NCBI RefSeq assembly: GCF_003719195.1
Contig: NZ_CP024996.1
Span: forward strand, 3,286,001 to 3,350,000
DNA length: 64,000 nt
From: Herbaspirillum rubrisubalbicans
Lineage (GTDB): Bacteria; Pseudomonadota; Gammaproteobacteria; Burkholderiales; Burkholderiaceae_D
Reading direction: 5' to 3'
Each line of letters starts with the position of its first letter. Position 1 is the stretch's first letter. This document shows, piece by piece, positions 27,889 to 35,970 of this stretch. The position numbers were made by a program, and so were the translations under genes. Below the pieces are notes generated by a model, which saw nothing but the letters and a program-made list of their open reading frames with translations, did not search any database and was not told the DNA's origin.

Positions 27889-29239
27889 TTACTTGGCTCC
27901 CATCAACAGGTCAGGCAATACGGTCGCGATGCCCGGGAACATGCACAAGAGCAGGACCGCGAGAAACATCAGCGCCAGGAAAGGAATCGTACCCTTGATG
28001 ACATCGCCCAAGGCGATATCGGGTGCGATGTTCTTGATCACAAACAGATTCAGCCCCACCGGCGTGGTGGATCAGCCCCATCTCCATGACCACGGTCATG
28101 ACGATGCCGAACCAGATCAGGTCGAAGCCGGCGGCTTTCAACGGCGGCAGGATGATGGGCGCGGTCATCAGGATGATCGACACCGGTGGCAGGAAGAAGC
28201 CCAGCACGATCACCATGGCCAGGATCACCGCCAGCAGCAGCCACTTCGACAGGTGCAGGTCGACCACCCACTGCGCCGCCGACTGGCTGATGTGCAGATA
28301 GCTCATCACGTAGGAATACAGCAGCGACATGCCGATGATGAGCAAGAGCATCCCCGATTCCTTGATGGTGGAACTGAGAAAGGGTGCAATCTCGCGCGGC
28401 TTGTAGATGCGATAGACCACCGCGATCAACACCAGCGCCAGCAGCGCGCCCAGGCCGGCGGTCTCGGAGGGCGTAGCCAGACCACCATAGAGCGCCACCA
28501 TCACACCGATCAAGAGGATCAGGAAAGGCAGCACGCGCGGCAGCATTTCCACCTTCTGCGCCAGCGTGAAATGCTCATCATCCAGGTAGGCCGACTTGGC
28601 GCCGCCTGCGGTATAGACCGCGTGCGCCAGCTTGTACTCCTTGCGCGCACGGAAGACGGCATAGCCGGCAAACAGGATCACCAGCAGCACACCCGGCCCG
28701 ATACCGGCCAGGAACAGGCGTCCCAACGACTGTTCCGCGGCCACTGCATACAGGATCATGGTGATCGAGGGCGGCAGCAGGATGCCCAGGGTACCGCCGG
28801 CGGCGATGATGCCCGCTGCAAACCCGGGCGAATAACCGCGTCGACGCATCTCGGGAATGCCCGCCGAACCGATGGCCGAGCAAGTCGCAGGAGAGGAACC
28901 AGCCATGGCCGCAAACAATGCGCAGGCAAACACGTTGGCGATGCCCAGGCCGCCCGGCACCTTGTTCAGCCAGGCATGGATGGCCGAGTACAAGTCCTTG
29001 CCCGCAGGCGACTTGCCGATGGCAGCCCCCTTCAGGATGAACAGCGGAATGGACAGCAGCGTGATGGAAGCGATTTCCTCGTAGACGTTCTGCGTGATGG
29101 TATCCAGCGACGATTCCGGCATGAAAAAGTACATGAAGCCAGTGGCCACCACGCCCAGCGCGAAGGCAATCGGCATTCCCGAACACATCACCAGGATGGT
29201 GACCACGCCATAGAGCACACCCAGGGTCAGCGGACTCAT
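27889..29239 (-). pseudogene. dctM: TRAP transporter large permease (DctM-like), frameshifted near the C-terminus
   Basis: A TRAP large permease with about a dozen membrane helices and the expected AMAGSSPATCSAIGSAGIPEM motif. The reading frame is normal from the ATG at 29239 (ATGA overlap with dctQ) until about 28065. There an extra base appears to turn an expected CCG into CACG (extra T at 28065 on the plus strand). After that the DctM sequence (PVGLNLFVIKNIAPDIALGD and on to LLMGAK) continues in the next frame and ends at 27889. Read as is, the protein ends at 27911 with 442 residues and a scrambled last helix; the repaired length is 449. It could be a sequencing error, a recent mutation or slippage. 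Confidence 0.8.
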
Positions 29240-29814
29240 TGCGCACCTCCGGCTTGCGGCGCGGGAACGGTGCCGGTAATACGCACCAGTACCTGCACCA
29301 GCAGTTGCAGGGTGAGCATGGTCATGCCCAGCGCCATCAGGGAATAAGGAATCCACAGCGGTGGCGCGAAGGTCGAGGAAGTGGTCTGCCCTTCCACCCA
29401 GGCTTCATGGAACAAGGTCCAGGATTTCCAGGTGAAGAAGGCACAGAACAGCAAGGACACCATATCCACGATGAACATGCGCACTTGGTTGGCCAGCGGC
29501 GAGAGCAGCCCTGCCAGCGCCTCGATGCCGATATGGCCGCGCAGCGACTGCACATAGGCCGAGCACAGGAAGATCACCCCCACCAACATGAAGACCGAAG
29601 CTTCATCCTGCCAGTCGGTGGGCTGATGGAAGAAGTAACGCACCACCACCGAATAGGTCAGGATGCAGGAGGTGACCAGCAATGCGATCATCCCGAGGAA
29701 CACGGCCACGCGATGGTAAGCCCGCAGAAAGGCCGCCAGCCACGCCACCGGAGCGCTGGCCGGAACGACCGGGCGCGCCGCAGCCGCGCCAGGCATCTCG
29801 AAACCGTGGCTCAT
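29236..29814 (-). CDS. dctQ: TRAP transporter small permease (DctQ-like)
   Basis: A 192-residue protein with four membrane helices (about 37-57, 72-92, 110-130 and 150-172). It shows the DctQ pattern of a Trp-Gln-Asp-Glu motif (DWQDEASVFMLVGVIF) after the first helix. It links the substrate protein to the large permease in sodium- or proton-driven uptake. Its stop overlaps dctM and its start overlaps dctP. Malonate as substrate is inferred from the operon. Confidence 0.9.
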   Translation of the reverse strand: MSHGFEMPGAAAARPVVPASAPVAWLAAFLRAYHRVAVFLGMIALLVTSCILTYSVVVRYFFHQPTDWQDEASVFMLVGVIFLCSAYVQSLRGHIGIEALAGLLSPLANQVRMFIVDMVSLLFCAFFTWKSWTLFHEAWVEGQTTSSTFAPPLWIPYSLMALGMTMLTLQLLVQVLVRITGTVPAPQAGGAQ

Positions 29815-30833
29815 AGGGTCTTCTCCGCCAGGGCCAGCAGCTTGGCGCAGCTGGCATTACGCCCGGCGAAGTCCTTCCAGGCGGTATTGCGGGCGATGTC
29901 CTGCCACTTCTTGACCACCTCCGCGTTCAAGTCCACCACCTTGGCGCCGGCCTTCTGGTACACCTGGGCCACGGCGATGTCATCGGCCTGGGCGGCCTTG
30001 GTGGCGAACTGCTCCATCTCGGCGCCCACCGCCATGATGACGGCCTGCTGGTCCTTGGGCAGGCGCTCGAAGACGGCCTTGGACATCATCAACGGCTCGA
30101 ACATGTACCAGTAGGCCTTGTCGCGTCCGGTAGTGAGGGCCTTGGCCACTTCTTCCAGGCGGAAGGACATGAAGGAGGTCGAAGACGTCATGGCCGCATC
30201 CATGGCACCGGTCTGCATGGCGGCATAGATTTCATTGGAGGGCAGGGTCACCACGGCCGCTCCCGCTTCCTTGAGGATCAGGTCCATCTCGCGCGAACCG
30301 CCGCGCACCTTCATACCTTTCACATCGGCCGGATCGACGATGGGCTTGCCGCGCGAGGCCACCCCGCCGGCTTGCCAGATCCAGCTGACGATGACCACGC
30401 CCTTCTCGCCCAGCACACGGGCCAGTTCCTTGCCGACTTCAGCATTCTTCCAGGACGCGCCCTGCTGGTACGACGTCACCAGGCCGGGCATGAGGCCGAT
30501 ATTGGTTTCCGGCACTTCGCCGCCGGCATAGTTCAGCGGCACCAGCGACATGTCCAGCGCGCCCTTGCGCAGGGCCGAGAACTGGGCATTGGTCTTCATC
30601 AGGGAAGAACCGGGATAGATCTCGAATTTCAGCGCGCCTTTGGTGCGTTCGCTCACCTGCTGGGCGAAGGTACGCACCAGGCGGTCGCGAAAGTCGCCTT
30701 CGGTGATCGTGCCACCGGGAAACTGGTGCGAAATCTTCAGCGTGGCCGACTGCGCCCACACCGAGGGAACGGCGCTGGCAAGCGGGGCGGCGGCGAGGGC
30801 GCCGAGGAAATGGCGGCGGGTCATGGTGTTCAT
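29811..30833 (-). CDS. dctP: TRAP transporter substrate-binding protein (DctP-like)
   Basis: A 340-residue periplasmic binding protein. The N-terminus MNTMTRRHFLGALAAAPLAS resembles a twin-arginine-type signal followed by the mature start ATLKISHQFPGG. A conserved Arg of DctP proteins is in the VKGMKVRGGSREMD segment. It opens the malonate operon. GGAGGAG precedes the ATG at 30833; a second ATG nine bases later is possible. The ligand is unproven but probably malonate. Confidence 0.92.
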   Translation of the reverse strand: MNTMTRRHFLGALAAAPLASAVPSVWAQSATLKISHQFPGGTITEGDFRDRLVRTFAQQVSERTKGALKFEIYPGSSLMKTNAQFSALRKGALDMSLVPLNYAGGEVPETNIGLMPGLVTSYQQGASWKNAEVGKELARVLGEKGVVIVSWIWQAGGVASRGKPIVDPADVKGMKVRGGSREMDLILKEAGAAVVTLPSNEIYAAMQTGAMDAAMTSSTSFMSFRLEEVAKALTTGRDKAYWYMFEPLMMSKAVFERLPKDQQAVIMAVGAEMEQFATKAAQADDIAVAQVYQKAGAKVVDLNAEVVKKWQDIARNTAWKDFAGRNASCAKLLALAEKTL

Positions 30834-30886
30834 TGGGTGTCTCCTCCAGGATTGATGGAACTACGTGTGTTTTTATGCTCTCATCG

Positions 30887-30920
30887 TGTATACAATTTCA
30901 TAGGAAACGCATACATTGTC
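30887..30920. promoter_or_regulatory. Candidate GntR operator in the dctP-gntR divergent region
   Basis: The intergenic stretch holds the perfect 8-bp palindrome TGTATACA at 30887-30894, and a related ATACATTGTC at 30911-30920. Both lie between the divergent dctP and gntR starts. FadR-subfamily GntR proteins bind short GT...AC dyads, so this is a plausible shared operator. Inference only. Confidence 0.4.
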
Positions 30921-30979
30921 AAGCATTAATCCTGTGGATCGCCCCCGCTTTACAATGCTTGCTTTAAAGGCAATTGATC

Positions 30980-31648
30980 ATGGATACCCCCAAGACCCGT
31001 TCTGAAACCCTGCGCGAATCGATCGAAGAGATGATTGCCGTGGGCAAGCTGGCACCCGGCCAGCACCTGGATGAAACCTCGCTGGCCGAGCAGTTCGGTG
31101 TCTCGCGCACCCCCATTCGCGAGGCGCTGATCCAGTTGGCTTCGATGGGCATCGTCGAGATGCGTCCGCGCCGCGGCGCCATCGTGGCCGAGATCGGTCC
31201 ACAGCAATTGATTGAAATGTTCGAAGTGATGGCCGAATTCGAGGCCATGTGCGGCCGTCTGGCCGCGCGCCGCATGACGCCCGCCGAACATGCCGAGCTG
31301 CTGGCGGCGCACCAGGCCTGCCAGGCGGCGCGCGACGCCAGTGACCCGGATGCCTACTTCTACCTCAACGAAGCCTTCCACGACCATATCTACGCCGGCA
31401 GCCACAACAGCTTCCTGGCCGAGCAGGCCCGGGCCCTGCACCGCCGCCTGCGGCCCTACCGGCGCCTGCAGTTGCGCGTCAGGGACAGACTCAAGATGTC
31501 CTTCGATGAACACCAGGCCGCGGTGGACGCCATCATTGCCGGCGACGCCGAGAGGATCGTGGAGGTGCTGCGCCAGCACATCATGATCCAGGGCCAACGC
31601 TTTGCCGACCTGGTGGCGTCGCTGCATCAACTGAAGTCGGCCGCCTGA
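30980..31648 (+). CDS. GntR-family (FCD/FadR-type) regulator of the malonate operon
   Basis: A 222-residue regulator. The winged helix spans about 10-70, with LAEQFGVSRTPIREALIQLA as the recognition region, followed by an all-helical FCD domain with the metal-ligand style residues DPDAYFYLNEAFHDHIY. It is divergent from dctP, so it most likely controls the dct-mdc operon, as GntR-type MdcY does in Acinetobacter. The ATG at 30980 is preceded by AAAGG; a TTG at 30974 is an alternative start. The role is inferred from position. Confidence 0.85.
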   Translation: MDTPKTRSETLRESIEEMIAVGKLAPGQHLDETSLAEQFGVSRTPIREALIQLASMGIVEMRPRRGAIVAEIGPQQLIEMFEVMAEFEAMCGRLAARRMTPAEHAELLAAHQACQAARDASDPDAYFYLNEAFHDHIYAGSHNSFLAEQARALHRRLRPYRRLQLRVRDRLKMSFDEHQAAVDAIIAGDAERIVEVLRQHIMIQGQRFADLVASLHQLKSAA

Positions 31649-31673
31649 AATAAAGCTGAAACGCTTGCGTTCT

Positions 31674-32573
31674 TCACAGGCTGCGCTGGCTGACGAAATG
31701 CCGCTCGCTGCCATCGAGTGGATCGATGAAGAAGAGCGAACGCGCCAGCAGCTTCAAGGGCTTGTCCAGGTCATCGGCCACCCCTACCGGCACGGCGTGC
31801 GGATAGAACAGGTCATTGAGGATGGGAATACCCAGCGCGGCCATATGCACCCGCAACTGGTGACGCCGGCCGGTGACCGGTTCGAGCTGATACAAACCCA
31901 GTTCCCCGCGCGCTTCCAGCAAGGAGATATGGGTCTCCGAATTGGGTGCACCTTGGGCCTCGTGCATCTTGAAGAATTGTTCAGGTAGTTCTTCCACACG
32001 GCTGCGATGCACCCGCGGTAGCTGGAGTTCCGGGCGCAGCGGGGCAATGGCTTCATATACCTTGAACATGGAGCGTTCCCGGAACATGGACTGGTACTTA
32101 CCCCGGCTGGCGCGCTGGTGGGAAAAGACGATCACCCCGGCTGTCTCGCGGTCCAGGCGGTGGATGGGCACCAGGTCTTGCAGGCCGGTAGCTTTCTTCA
32201 GACGTACCAGCAGGGTTTCCTGCACGAAGCGGCCGGTCGGGATGACCGGCAGGAAATGCGGCTTGTCGGCCACCAGCAGGTGTTCATCAAGGTGCAGGAT
32301 CTTTTCTTCGACCGGGATGCGTTCTTCCCCCTGGGGTAATTCGCGGTAGTAGAAGATGCAGTCGCCACTGCGATAAGCCGAATCCGGGCGCAGGTCTTCG
32401 CCGCGCTGGTTGCGCACTTCCCCCCGCAACAGGCGCTCGCGCCAGATCTCGGCCGGCACCGCCGTGAAGTGTTCGGCCAGGAAGGACAGCATGTCGCGCC
32501 ACGGCCCAGGCTGCAACCAAAGATAACTGGGCGACAGACCATCGCGCATCGGCAGGGTCGGGGTCGGCCTCAT
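31674..32573 (-). CDS. RluA-family pseudouridine synthase
   Basis: A 299-residue pseudouridine synthase. The catalytic motif HRLDRETAGVIVF with its Asp lies near 140-152, and RRHQLRVHMAALG near 242-255 is the second conserved block. The N-terminal 75 residues may be an S4-like domain. The RNA target cannot be told from sequence. It overlaps hipA by 4 bases (ATGA), an unusual link that may simply reflect shared transcription. Confidence 0.88.
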   Translation of the reverse strand: MRPTPTLPMRDGLSPSYLWLQPGPWRDMLSFLAEHFTAVPAEIWRERLLRGEVRNQRGEDLRPDSAYRSGDCIFYYRELPQGEERIPVEEKILHLDEHLLVADKPHFLPVIPTGRFVQETLLVRLKKATGLQDLVPIHRLDRETAGVIVFSHQRASRGKYQSMFRERSMFKVYEAIAPLRPELQLPRVHRSRVEELPEQFFKMHEAQGAPNSETHISLLEARGELGLYQLEPVTGRRHQLRVHMAALGIPILNDLFYPHAVPVGVADDLDKPLKLLARSLFFIDPLDGSERHFVSQRSL

Positions 32574-33907
32574 GCACCCTCCCCGCTGGCGGGCTTTCTG
32601 CGCGCAGCACGACGGCGCCAGGCGGCCACGCTGGCATTGGCCTCCAGGTGCGCCAGCAGCCTAGTACGCTGGGCCTCGGTCAATGGCAGGCCGCCGATCA
32701 GGGCCGGCCATTGCGTCATGGCGCGCTCGACCGTCTCTACCAGCACGGCCTGCAGCCTGGGTTCTGGAATGCGCCACAGATTGGCCAGCTGGCGCAGGAT
32801 GGCCGGCGTCAACAATTGCTTGCCCTTCTGCCCCGGCACGAAGGCCAGGGCATGACCATCCCCGCCCACGTAGGCGGCATAGGCCACGATGTCATAGGCC
32901 GGCGACAGAGCGGCGGCTTGCGGGGTGTGATACAGCAGGCTGAAGTTCTTCAGGTGGGCGTCGAAGTTGCCCAGCAATTCATTGACCTTGATGCGTCGCA
33001 GCAATTCAAAGACATCCTCCACCCCGCGGCTACTGCGTTCGGCCAGCACCACGCCGATGGCGGCATAGGTGCCCACATACTTGGCCCCGGGCGCAGTACC
33101 GGTGACCTGAGCGAAGTCTTCCATGTGCAGCCGGCCGGTCGGGGTGGGTGCATCGCGGTCGAAGCGCTGCACCAGCAGAAAGCGGCTGGCATCGTTGCGC
33201 AAGCCGAATGGCAGGTGATCGGCAATGGCCGACAGCGGCTCCAGGCTGAAGCGACAGGTCTGCACACCGGCTGCGGCGGCCAGCGTCAACGCGGCGAACT
33301 CGACCTGCGGCATGTTGGGGTAATCGGTGGCCGGCAGCTTGGCGATGAAATGGCTGCCCTGGCTATCCTTGGAGCGCATCACGTAGCGTCCACCCGGCTC
33401 CTGCACCAGCGCCAGCTTGGGCTGCACGCCCGAGAGCGATTCCCCGCCCGGCACTGGCAACTGGCCCGAGCTCATCTCGTAGCTGTCATGTCCCTGGCCC
33501 AGCAAGCGGCCCAGCTCGCGCTCATCGAGCTCCTCGGCCAGGGCCGAGACGTCGCCCGGCAAGTCGCGCCCGCAATAGGCCAGCAGGCCGAATTCATCAT
33601 CCGGCGCCAGCCCGGCGCGCTGGATCAGGTGCTTGCGCAACTGCCCTTCCGGCAACAGGTTCTGGAAGAATGGCGGCAAGCCGCCCCGGCCATCGCCGCG
33701 ATTGGCCGCCAGTGTCGGGTCGAGCAACTGGGCCCGCGTGCGCTCTTCGGTACTGGCCAGGTAGAGCTGCGACAGTACCGGGCGCTGCGGTCCTTGCAAG
33801 GCGTAGGCATCGTCGAAACGGAAGTAGCAGCGCCCATCATCGAGGGCGAACAACGAGCCCACCTCGCAATGCCCCAGGCGGATGCGCAACGAACGCAACA
33901 TGCTCAT
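32570..33907 (-). CDS. hipA: HipA-type toxin kinase
   Basis: A 445-residue HipA Ser/Thr kinase. The N-terminal couple domain runs from RSLRIRLGH. SLSGVQPKLALV with HFIAKLPATDY carries the ATP-binding Ser-Lys region, and NELLGNFDAHLKNFSLL with PAYDIVA is the HipA_C catalytic core. E. coli HipA phosphorylates glutamyl-tRNA synthetase and causes growth arrest; the target here is unknown. The ATG at 33907 overlaps the hipB stop as ATGA; a second ATG at 33901 is possible. The catalytic residues look intact, so it should be active. Confidence 0.9.
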   Translation of the reverse strand: MSMLRSLRIRLGHCEVGSLFALDDGRCYFRFDDAYALQGPQRPVLSQLYLASTEERTRAQLLDPTLAANRGDGRGGLPPFFQNLLPEGQLRKHLIQRAGLAPDDEFGLLAYCGRDLPGDVSALAEELDERELGRLLGQGHDSYEMSSGQLPVPGGESLSGVQPKLALVQEPGGRYVMRSKDSQGSHFIAKLPATDYPNMPQVEFAALTLAAAAGVQTCRFSLEPLSAIADHLPFGLRNDASRFLLVQRFDRDAPTPTGRLHMEDFAQVTGTAPGAKYVGTYAAIGVVLAERSSRGVEDVFELLRRIKVNELLGNFDAHLKNFSLLYHTPQAAALSPAYDIVAYAAYVGGDGHALAFVPGQKGKQLLTPAILRQLANLWRIPEPRLQAVLVETVERAMTQWPALIGGLPLTEAQRTRLLAHLEANASVAAWRRRAARRKPASGEGA

Positions 33908-34206
33908 GCGCCACCTCCCGGCCCCATCAGCGCTTGCAGACGCTGGCCCAGCTCGGTCTGGCTGCCGTTGCCCTGGGTCTCGGCCGCGCGCAAGGGTGCG
34001 GCCTGGCGCGGCAGCAGCAGCAGGTCCAGGTCCAGCGCATCGCACAAGGCCAGCAGCTTGACCAGCTCGATATTGCCGCGCCCGGTTTCCAGTGCCAGCA
34101 GGGTGTTGCGGTGCATTCCGGTCAGCTCGGCCAAGGCCATGGCGGTCAAGCCTCTTGCCTTGCGAGCACTACGGATACGGTGGCCGATGTCTTGCAGATT
34201 GGTCAT
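33904..34206 (-). CDS. hipB: HipB-type antitoxin (XRE helix-turn-helix)
   Basis: A 100-residue protein with an XRE helix-turn-helix at about 8-62 (ARKARGLTAMALAELTGMHRNTLLALETGRG) and a Pro/Gln/Gly-rich tail. It neutralises HipA and represses the operon. The ATG at 34206 is preceded by GGA; a TTG at 34218 would add four residues. It is upstream of hipA, as in the classical order. Confidence 0.88.
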   Translation of the reverse strand: MTNLQDIGHRIRSARKARGLTAMALAELTGMHRNTLLALETGRGNIELVKLLALCDALDLDLLLLPRQAAPLRAAETQGNGSQTELGQRLQALMGPGGGA

Positions 34207-34315
34207 GACAAGATCCAATTAAATGGTTCTTTTTAGATATGACTATTGTATTAGGCATCACATCAAATACAAGACCAATTTATTAGGCATTTTATTTTTT
34301 GACCAATTTATTATT
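34207..34315. promoter_or_regulatory. hipBA promoter with repeated operator-like sites
   Basis: A strikingly AT-rich stretch in GC-rich DNA. GACCAATTTATTA occurs twice (34273-34285, 34301-34313), and a related AAGATCCAATTA lies at 34210-34221. TATTAGGCAT also occurs twice (34249-34258, 34281-34290), spaced 32 bases apart. Arrays like this are expected for HipB binding. Which repeat is the operator is unknown. Confidence 0.55.
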
Positions 34316-34368
34316 ATTTTTAAGATGGATGGCTGAATGAAACTTCAGCAGAACCACGGGCATAAACG

Positions 34369-34408
34369 AAAAAAACCGCAACCAGGCACGCGGCCGGCTG
34401 CGGTTTTC
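34369..34408 (-). terminator. Rho-independent terminator of the YjfB-like gene
   Basis: On the minus strand, AAACCGCA and TGCGGTTT pair around an 18-base loop and run into TTTTTTC. It sits about 20 bases after the stop at 34427. Confidence 0.75.
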
Positions 34409-34426
34409 AAAAGCCTGTGGAAGCGC

Positions 34427-34615
34427 TCAGGCGGTGGTGTTGACGTTGCGCCCGATATTCGGATTGGCCGGCAACGGCGGCAATGCCTGCAACACACCAA
34501 CGGCAGCTGCGGCCTGGGTGTTCAATGCCTTCTTCAGCATCAGCACATTGACCGAGTCCGAAGTCTGCGCCGAGGCCATGTTGGTAGCCAGCGATGCGAT
34601 TTGATTGACGTCCAT
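34427..34615 (-). CDS. YjfB-like small protein, 62 residues
   Basis: Starts MDVNQIASLATNMASAQTSD and ends PNIGRNVNTTA. This matches the pattern of the YjfB putative-motility family: a helical MDVxQIASLAT start, Lys/Ala helices, and a Pro-(N)-I/LG-x-NI/V-N tail. AGGAG precedes the ATG. YjfB is regulated with motility in Bacillus; the role in betaproteobacteria is unknown. Its C-terminus (LPANPNIGRNVNT) is shared with the product of 35594-35782. Confidence 0.8.
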   Translation of the reverse strand: MDVNQIASLATNMASAQTSDSVNVLMLKKALNTQAAAAVGVLQALPPLPANPNIGRNVNTTA

Positions 34616-34758
34616 GGATCACTCCTTTTGGGGAAACCGGACAACAAGGTGCGCCGCCCGGTGCTTCATTTACGGCATTGGACTCTGTTTCTTTACATCA
34701 ATCAAGAAAATTTTCGAGATACAGACAATTCTATCCACAGAAACCTCGATGATCTTCG

Positions 34759-34818
34759 ATTGATTGCAGATCAATAAGTACTGGAAACGGCTATTTACCC
34801 GAACAGGTATAGCCTGTT
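34759..34818. promoter_or_regulatory. Twin 6-5-6 dyads before the RelE/XRE toxin-antitoxin pair
   Basis: ATTGAT-TGCAG-ATCAAT spans 34759-34775, and AACAGG-TATAG-CCTGTT spans 34802-34818. Both are perfect dyads with 6-base arms and a 5-base centre. The second ends four bases before the toxin ATG, so bound protein could block transcription or translation. The pattern fits autoregulation by the antitoxin (inference). Confidence 0.5.
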
Positions 34819-34821
34819 AGG

Positions 34822-35199
34822 ATGTTTACCAATGAGAAGCCGCTCGAGTGGATTGCGAGCAGCTACAAGGATCTGATGGCGCTGCCTGCGGAGGTTCGTC
34901 AGCGTTTCGGCTTTGCCCTGTCGCTTGCCCAGATGGGAGAGCGCGACGATACGGCCAAGGTCTTGAAAGGTTTCGGCGGTGCCGGGGTATTGGAAGTTGT
35001 CGAATACCAAATGGGCAATGCCTACCGCGCGGTCTCCACGGTGAAATTCGAAGAAGCGGTGTTCGTGCTGCATTGCTTTCAGAAAAAGAGCAAAAGCGGC
35101 ATCGCCACTCCCCACACGGAGATGGACATCGTTCGGCCACGTCTCAACGTGGCCGCAGCAAGAGCCGAGGAATTGAAACATGCAAAAAAGAATCGTTGA
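34822..35199 (+). CDS. RelE/HigB-like toxin (phage Gp49-type)
   Basis: A 125-residue basic protein of the phage-derived Gp49/HigB-like toxin family. The segment LEWIASSYKDLMALPAEVRQ opens the alpha/beta toxin fold, and AYRAVSTVKFEEAVFVLHCFQKKSKSG is the strand-plus-basic-turn typical of RelE superfamily ribonucleases. The ATG at 34822 begins MFTNEKPLEW with only AGG close upstream, so initiation may be weak. It overlaps the antitoxin gene by 20 bases. Confidence 0.85.
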   Translation: MFTNEKPLEWIASSYKDLMALPAEVRQRFGFALSLAQMGERDDTAKVLKGFGGAGVLEVVEYQMGNAYRAVSTVKFEEAVFVLHCFQKKSKSGIATPHTEMDIVRPRLNVAAARAEELKHAKKNR

Positions 35200-35515
35200 A
35201 GAAACCGAAGTCCTTCGCAGCACCAGCAACGTCTTCGCGGACCTGGGATTGCCACAGGCCGACAAGCTGCGCATCAAGACCGGGCTGGTGATCGAAATCC
35301 GCAAGGCCATGCGCGCCCTTGGACTTACCCAGCAAGCGGCGGCACAGCGCATGGGGATTCCGCAACCGAAGGTGTCGGGCATGATGCGCGGTGACTTCAG
35401 CAATCTTTCCGAGCGCAAGTTAATGGATTGTCTGAATCGACTGGGTTATGACATCGATATCCGGGTGTGCCCCGCTACCGCTACGGTAGGACAATTGAAG
35501 CTCACGGTCGTCTGA
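35180..35515 (+). CDS. XRE-family antitoxin of the RelE-like toxin
   Basis: A 111-residue protein with a helix-turn-helix at about 45-90 (LTQQAAAQRMGIPQPKVSGMMRGD) and a short beta tail ending GQLKLTVV, as in HigA-like antitoxins. The toxin-first order is that of HigBA. The gene overlaps the toxin end, giving coupled translation. It most likely binds the dyads in front of the pair. Confidence 0.88.
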   Translation: MQKRIVEETEVLRSTSNVFADLGLPQADKLRIKTGLVIEIRKAMRALGLTQQAAAQRMGIPQPKVSGMMRGDFSNLSERKLMDCLNRLGYDIDIRVCPATATVGQLKLTVV

Positions 35516-35530
35516 ACCAAAGCCCACCCC

Positions 35531-35561
35531 AAAAAAATCGCCCCCCCCAAGGGGTGCGATC
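35531..35561 (-). terminator. Rho-independent terminator of the second YjfB-like gene
   Basis: On the minus strand, ATCGC with CCCC pairs with GGGG and GCGAT around a short loop, then seven T residues follow. It also lies directly after the antitoxin stop and could act on that side weakly. Confidence 0.75.
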
Positions 35562-35593
35562 GTACAGGCGCCAATGCGACACGCCCACGCCAC

Positions 35594-35782
35594 CTAGACG
35601 ATGGTATTGATGATGCGACCGATGTTCACATTGGCCGGTAAGCGCGCCACGGTCGCGGCCGCGCCGACCACATCATCCATCGCCGTCCTGGCCACCTTGG
35701 CCAGGTCGATGCCGACCGACTGCGCCGCCTTGTCGGCCAACCAGGCCGTGGCCACACCGCTGGCCAACGTTGCTAACTCCAT
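35594..35782 (-). CDS. Second YjfB-like small protein, 62 residues
   Basis: Same length as the protein at 34427-34615 and the same C-terminal pattern, LPANVNIGRIINTIV against LPANPNIGRNVNTTA. The middle (ATAWLADKAAQSVGIDLAKV) is helical and differs from the first protein. AGGAG precedes the ATG. It is either a diverged YjfB paralogue or a separate family with a shared tail. Function unknown. Confidence 0.7.
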   Translation of the reverse strand: MELATLASGVATAWLADKAAQSVGIDLAKVARTAMDDVVGAAATVARLPANVNIGRIINTIV

Positions 35783-35970
35783 ATGAAACTCCTTGTCTGA
35801 AGGGCGCGAACCAGATGTCCGCCTGATCGTCCATGTTTCCCAATTCCCCCCAGCATGGTGGATCAGGCTTTACGTCATGGGTAAATGTGTTAGCGGCAGG
35901 CAGCGACGCCTCTTGACGGTGATTACCCCATCCTTACCCGCTTTTGCATGTGTAAACCAAGGCCCGACGT

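Noticed and set aside
24128..28089. Open frames of 763 and 734 codons on the plus strand opposite the malonate genes
   Set aside because: They lie wholly opposite intact mdc genes and have no ribosome sites or family motifs.
28050..28271. 73-codon minus-strand frame at the dctM frameshift as a separate gene
   Set aside because: It is another frame of the permease and its translation lacks hydrophobic segments.
34337..34777. 146-codon plus-strand frame across the first YjfB-like gene
   Set aside because: It overlaps a better supported small gene and its terminator, and the product looks random.
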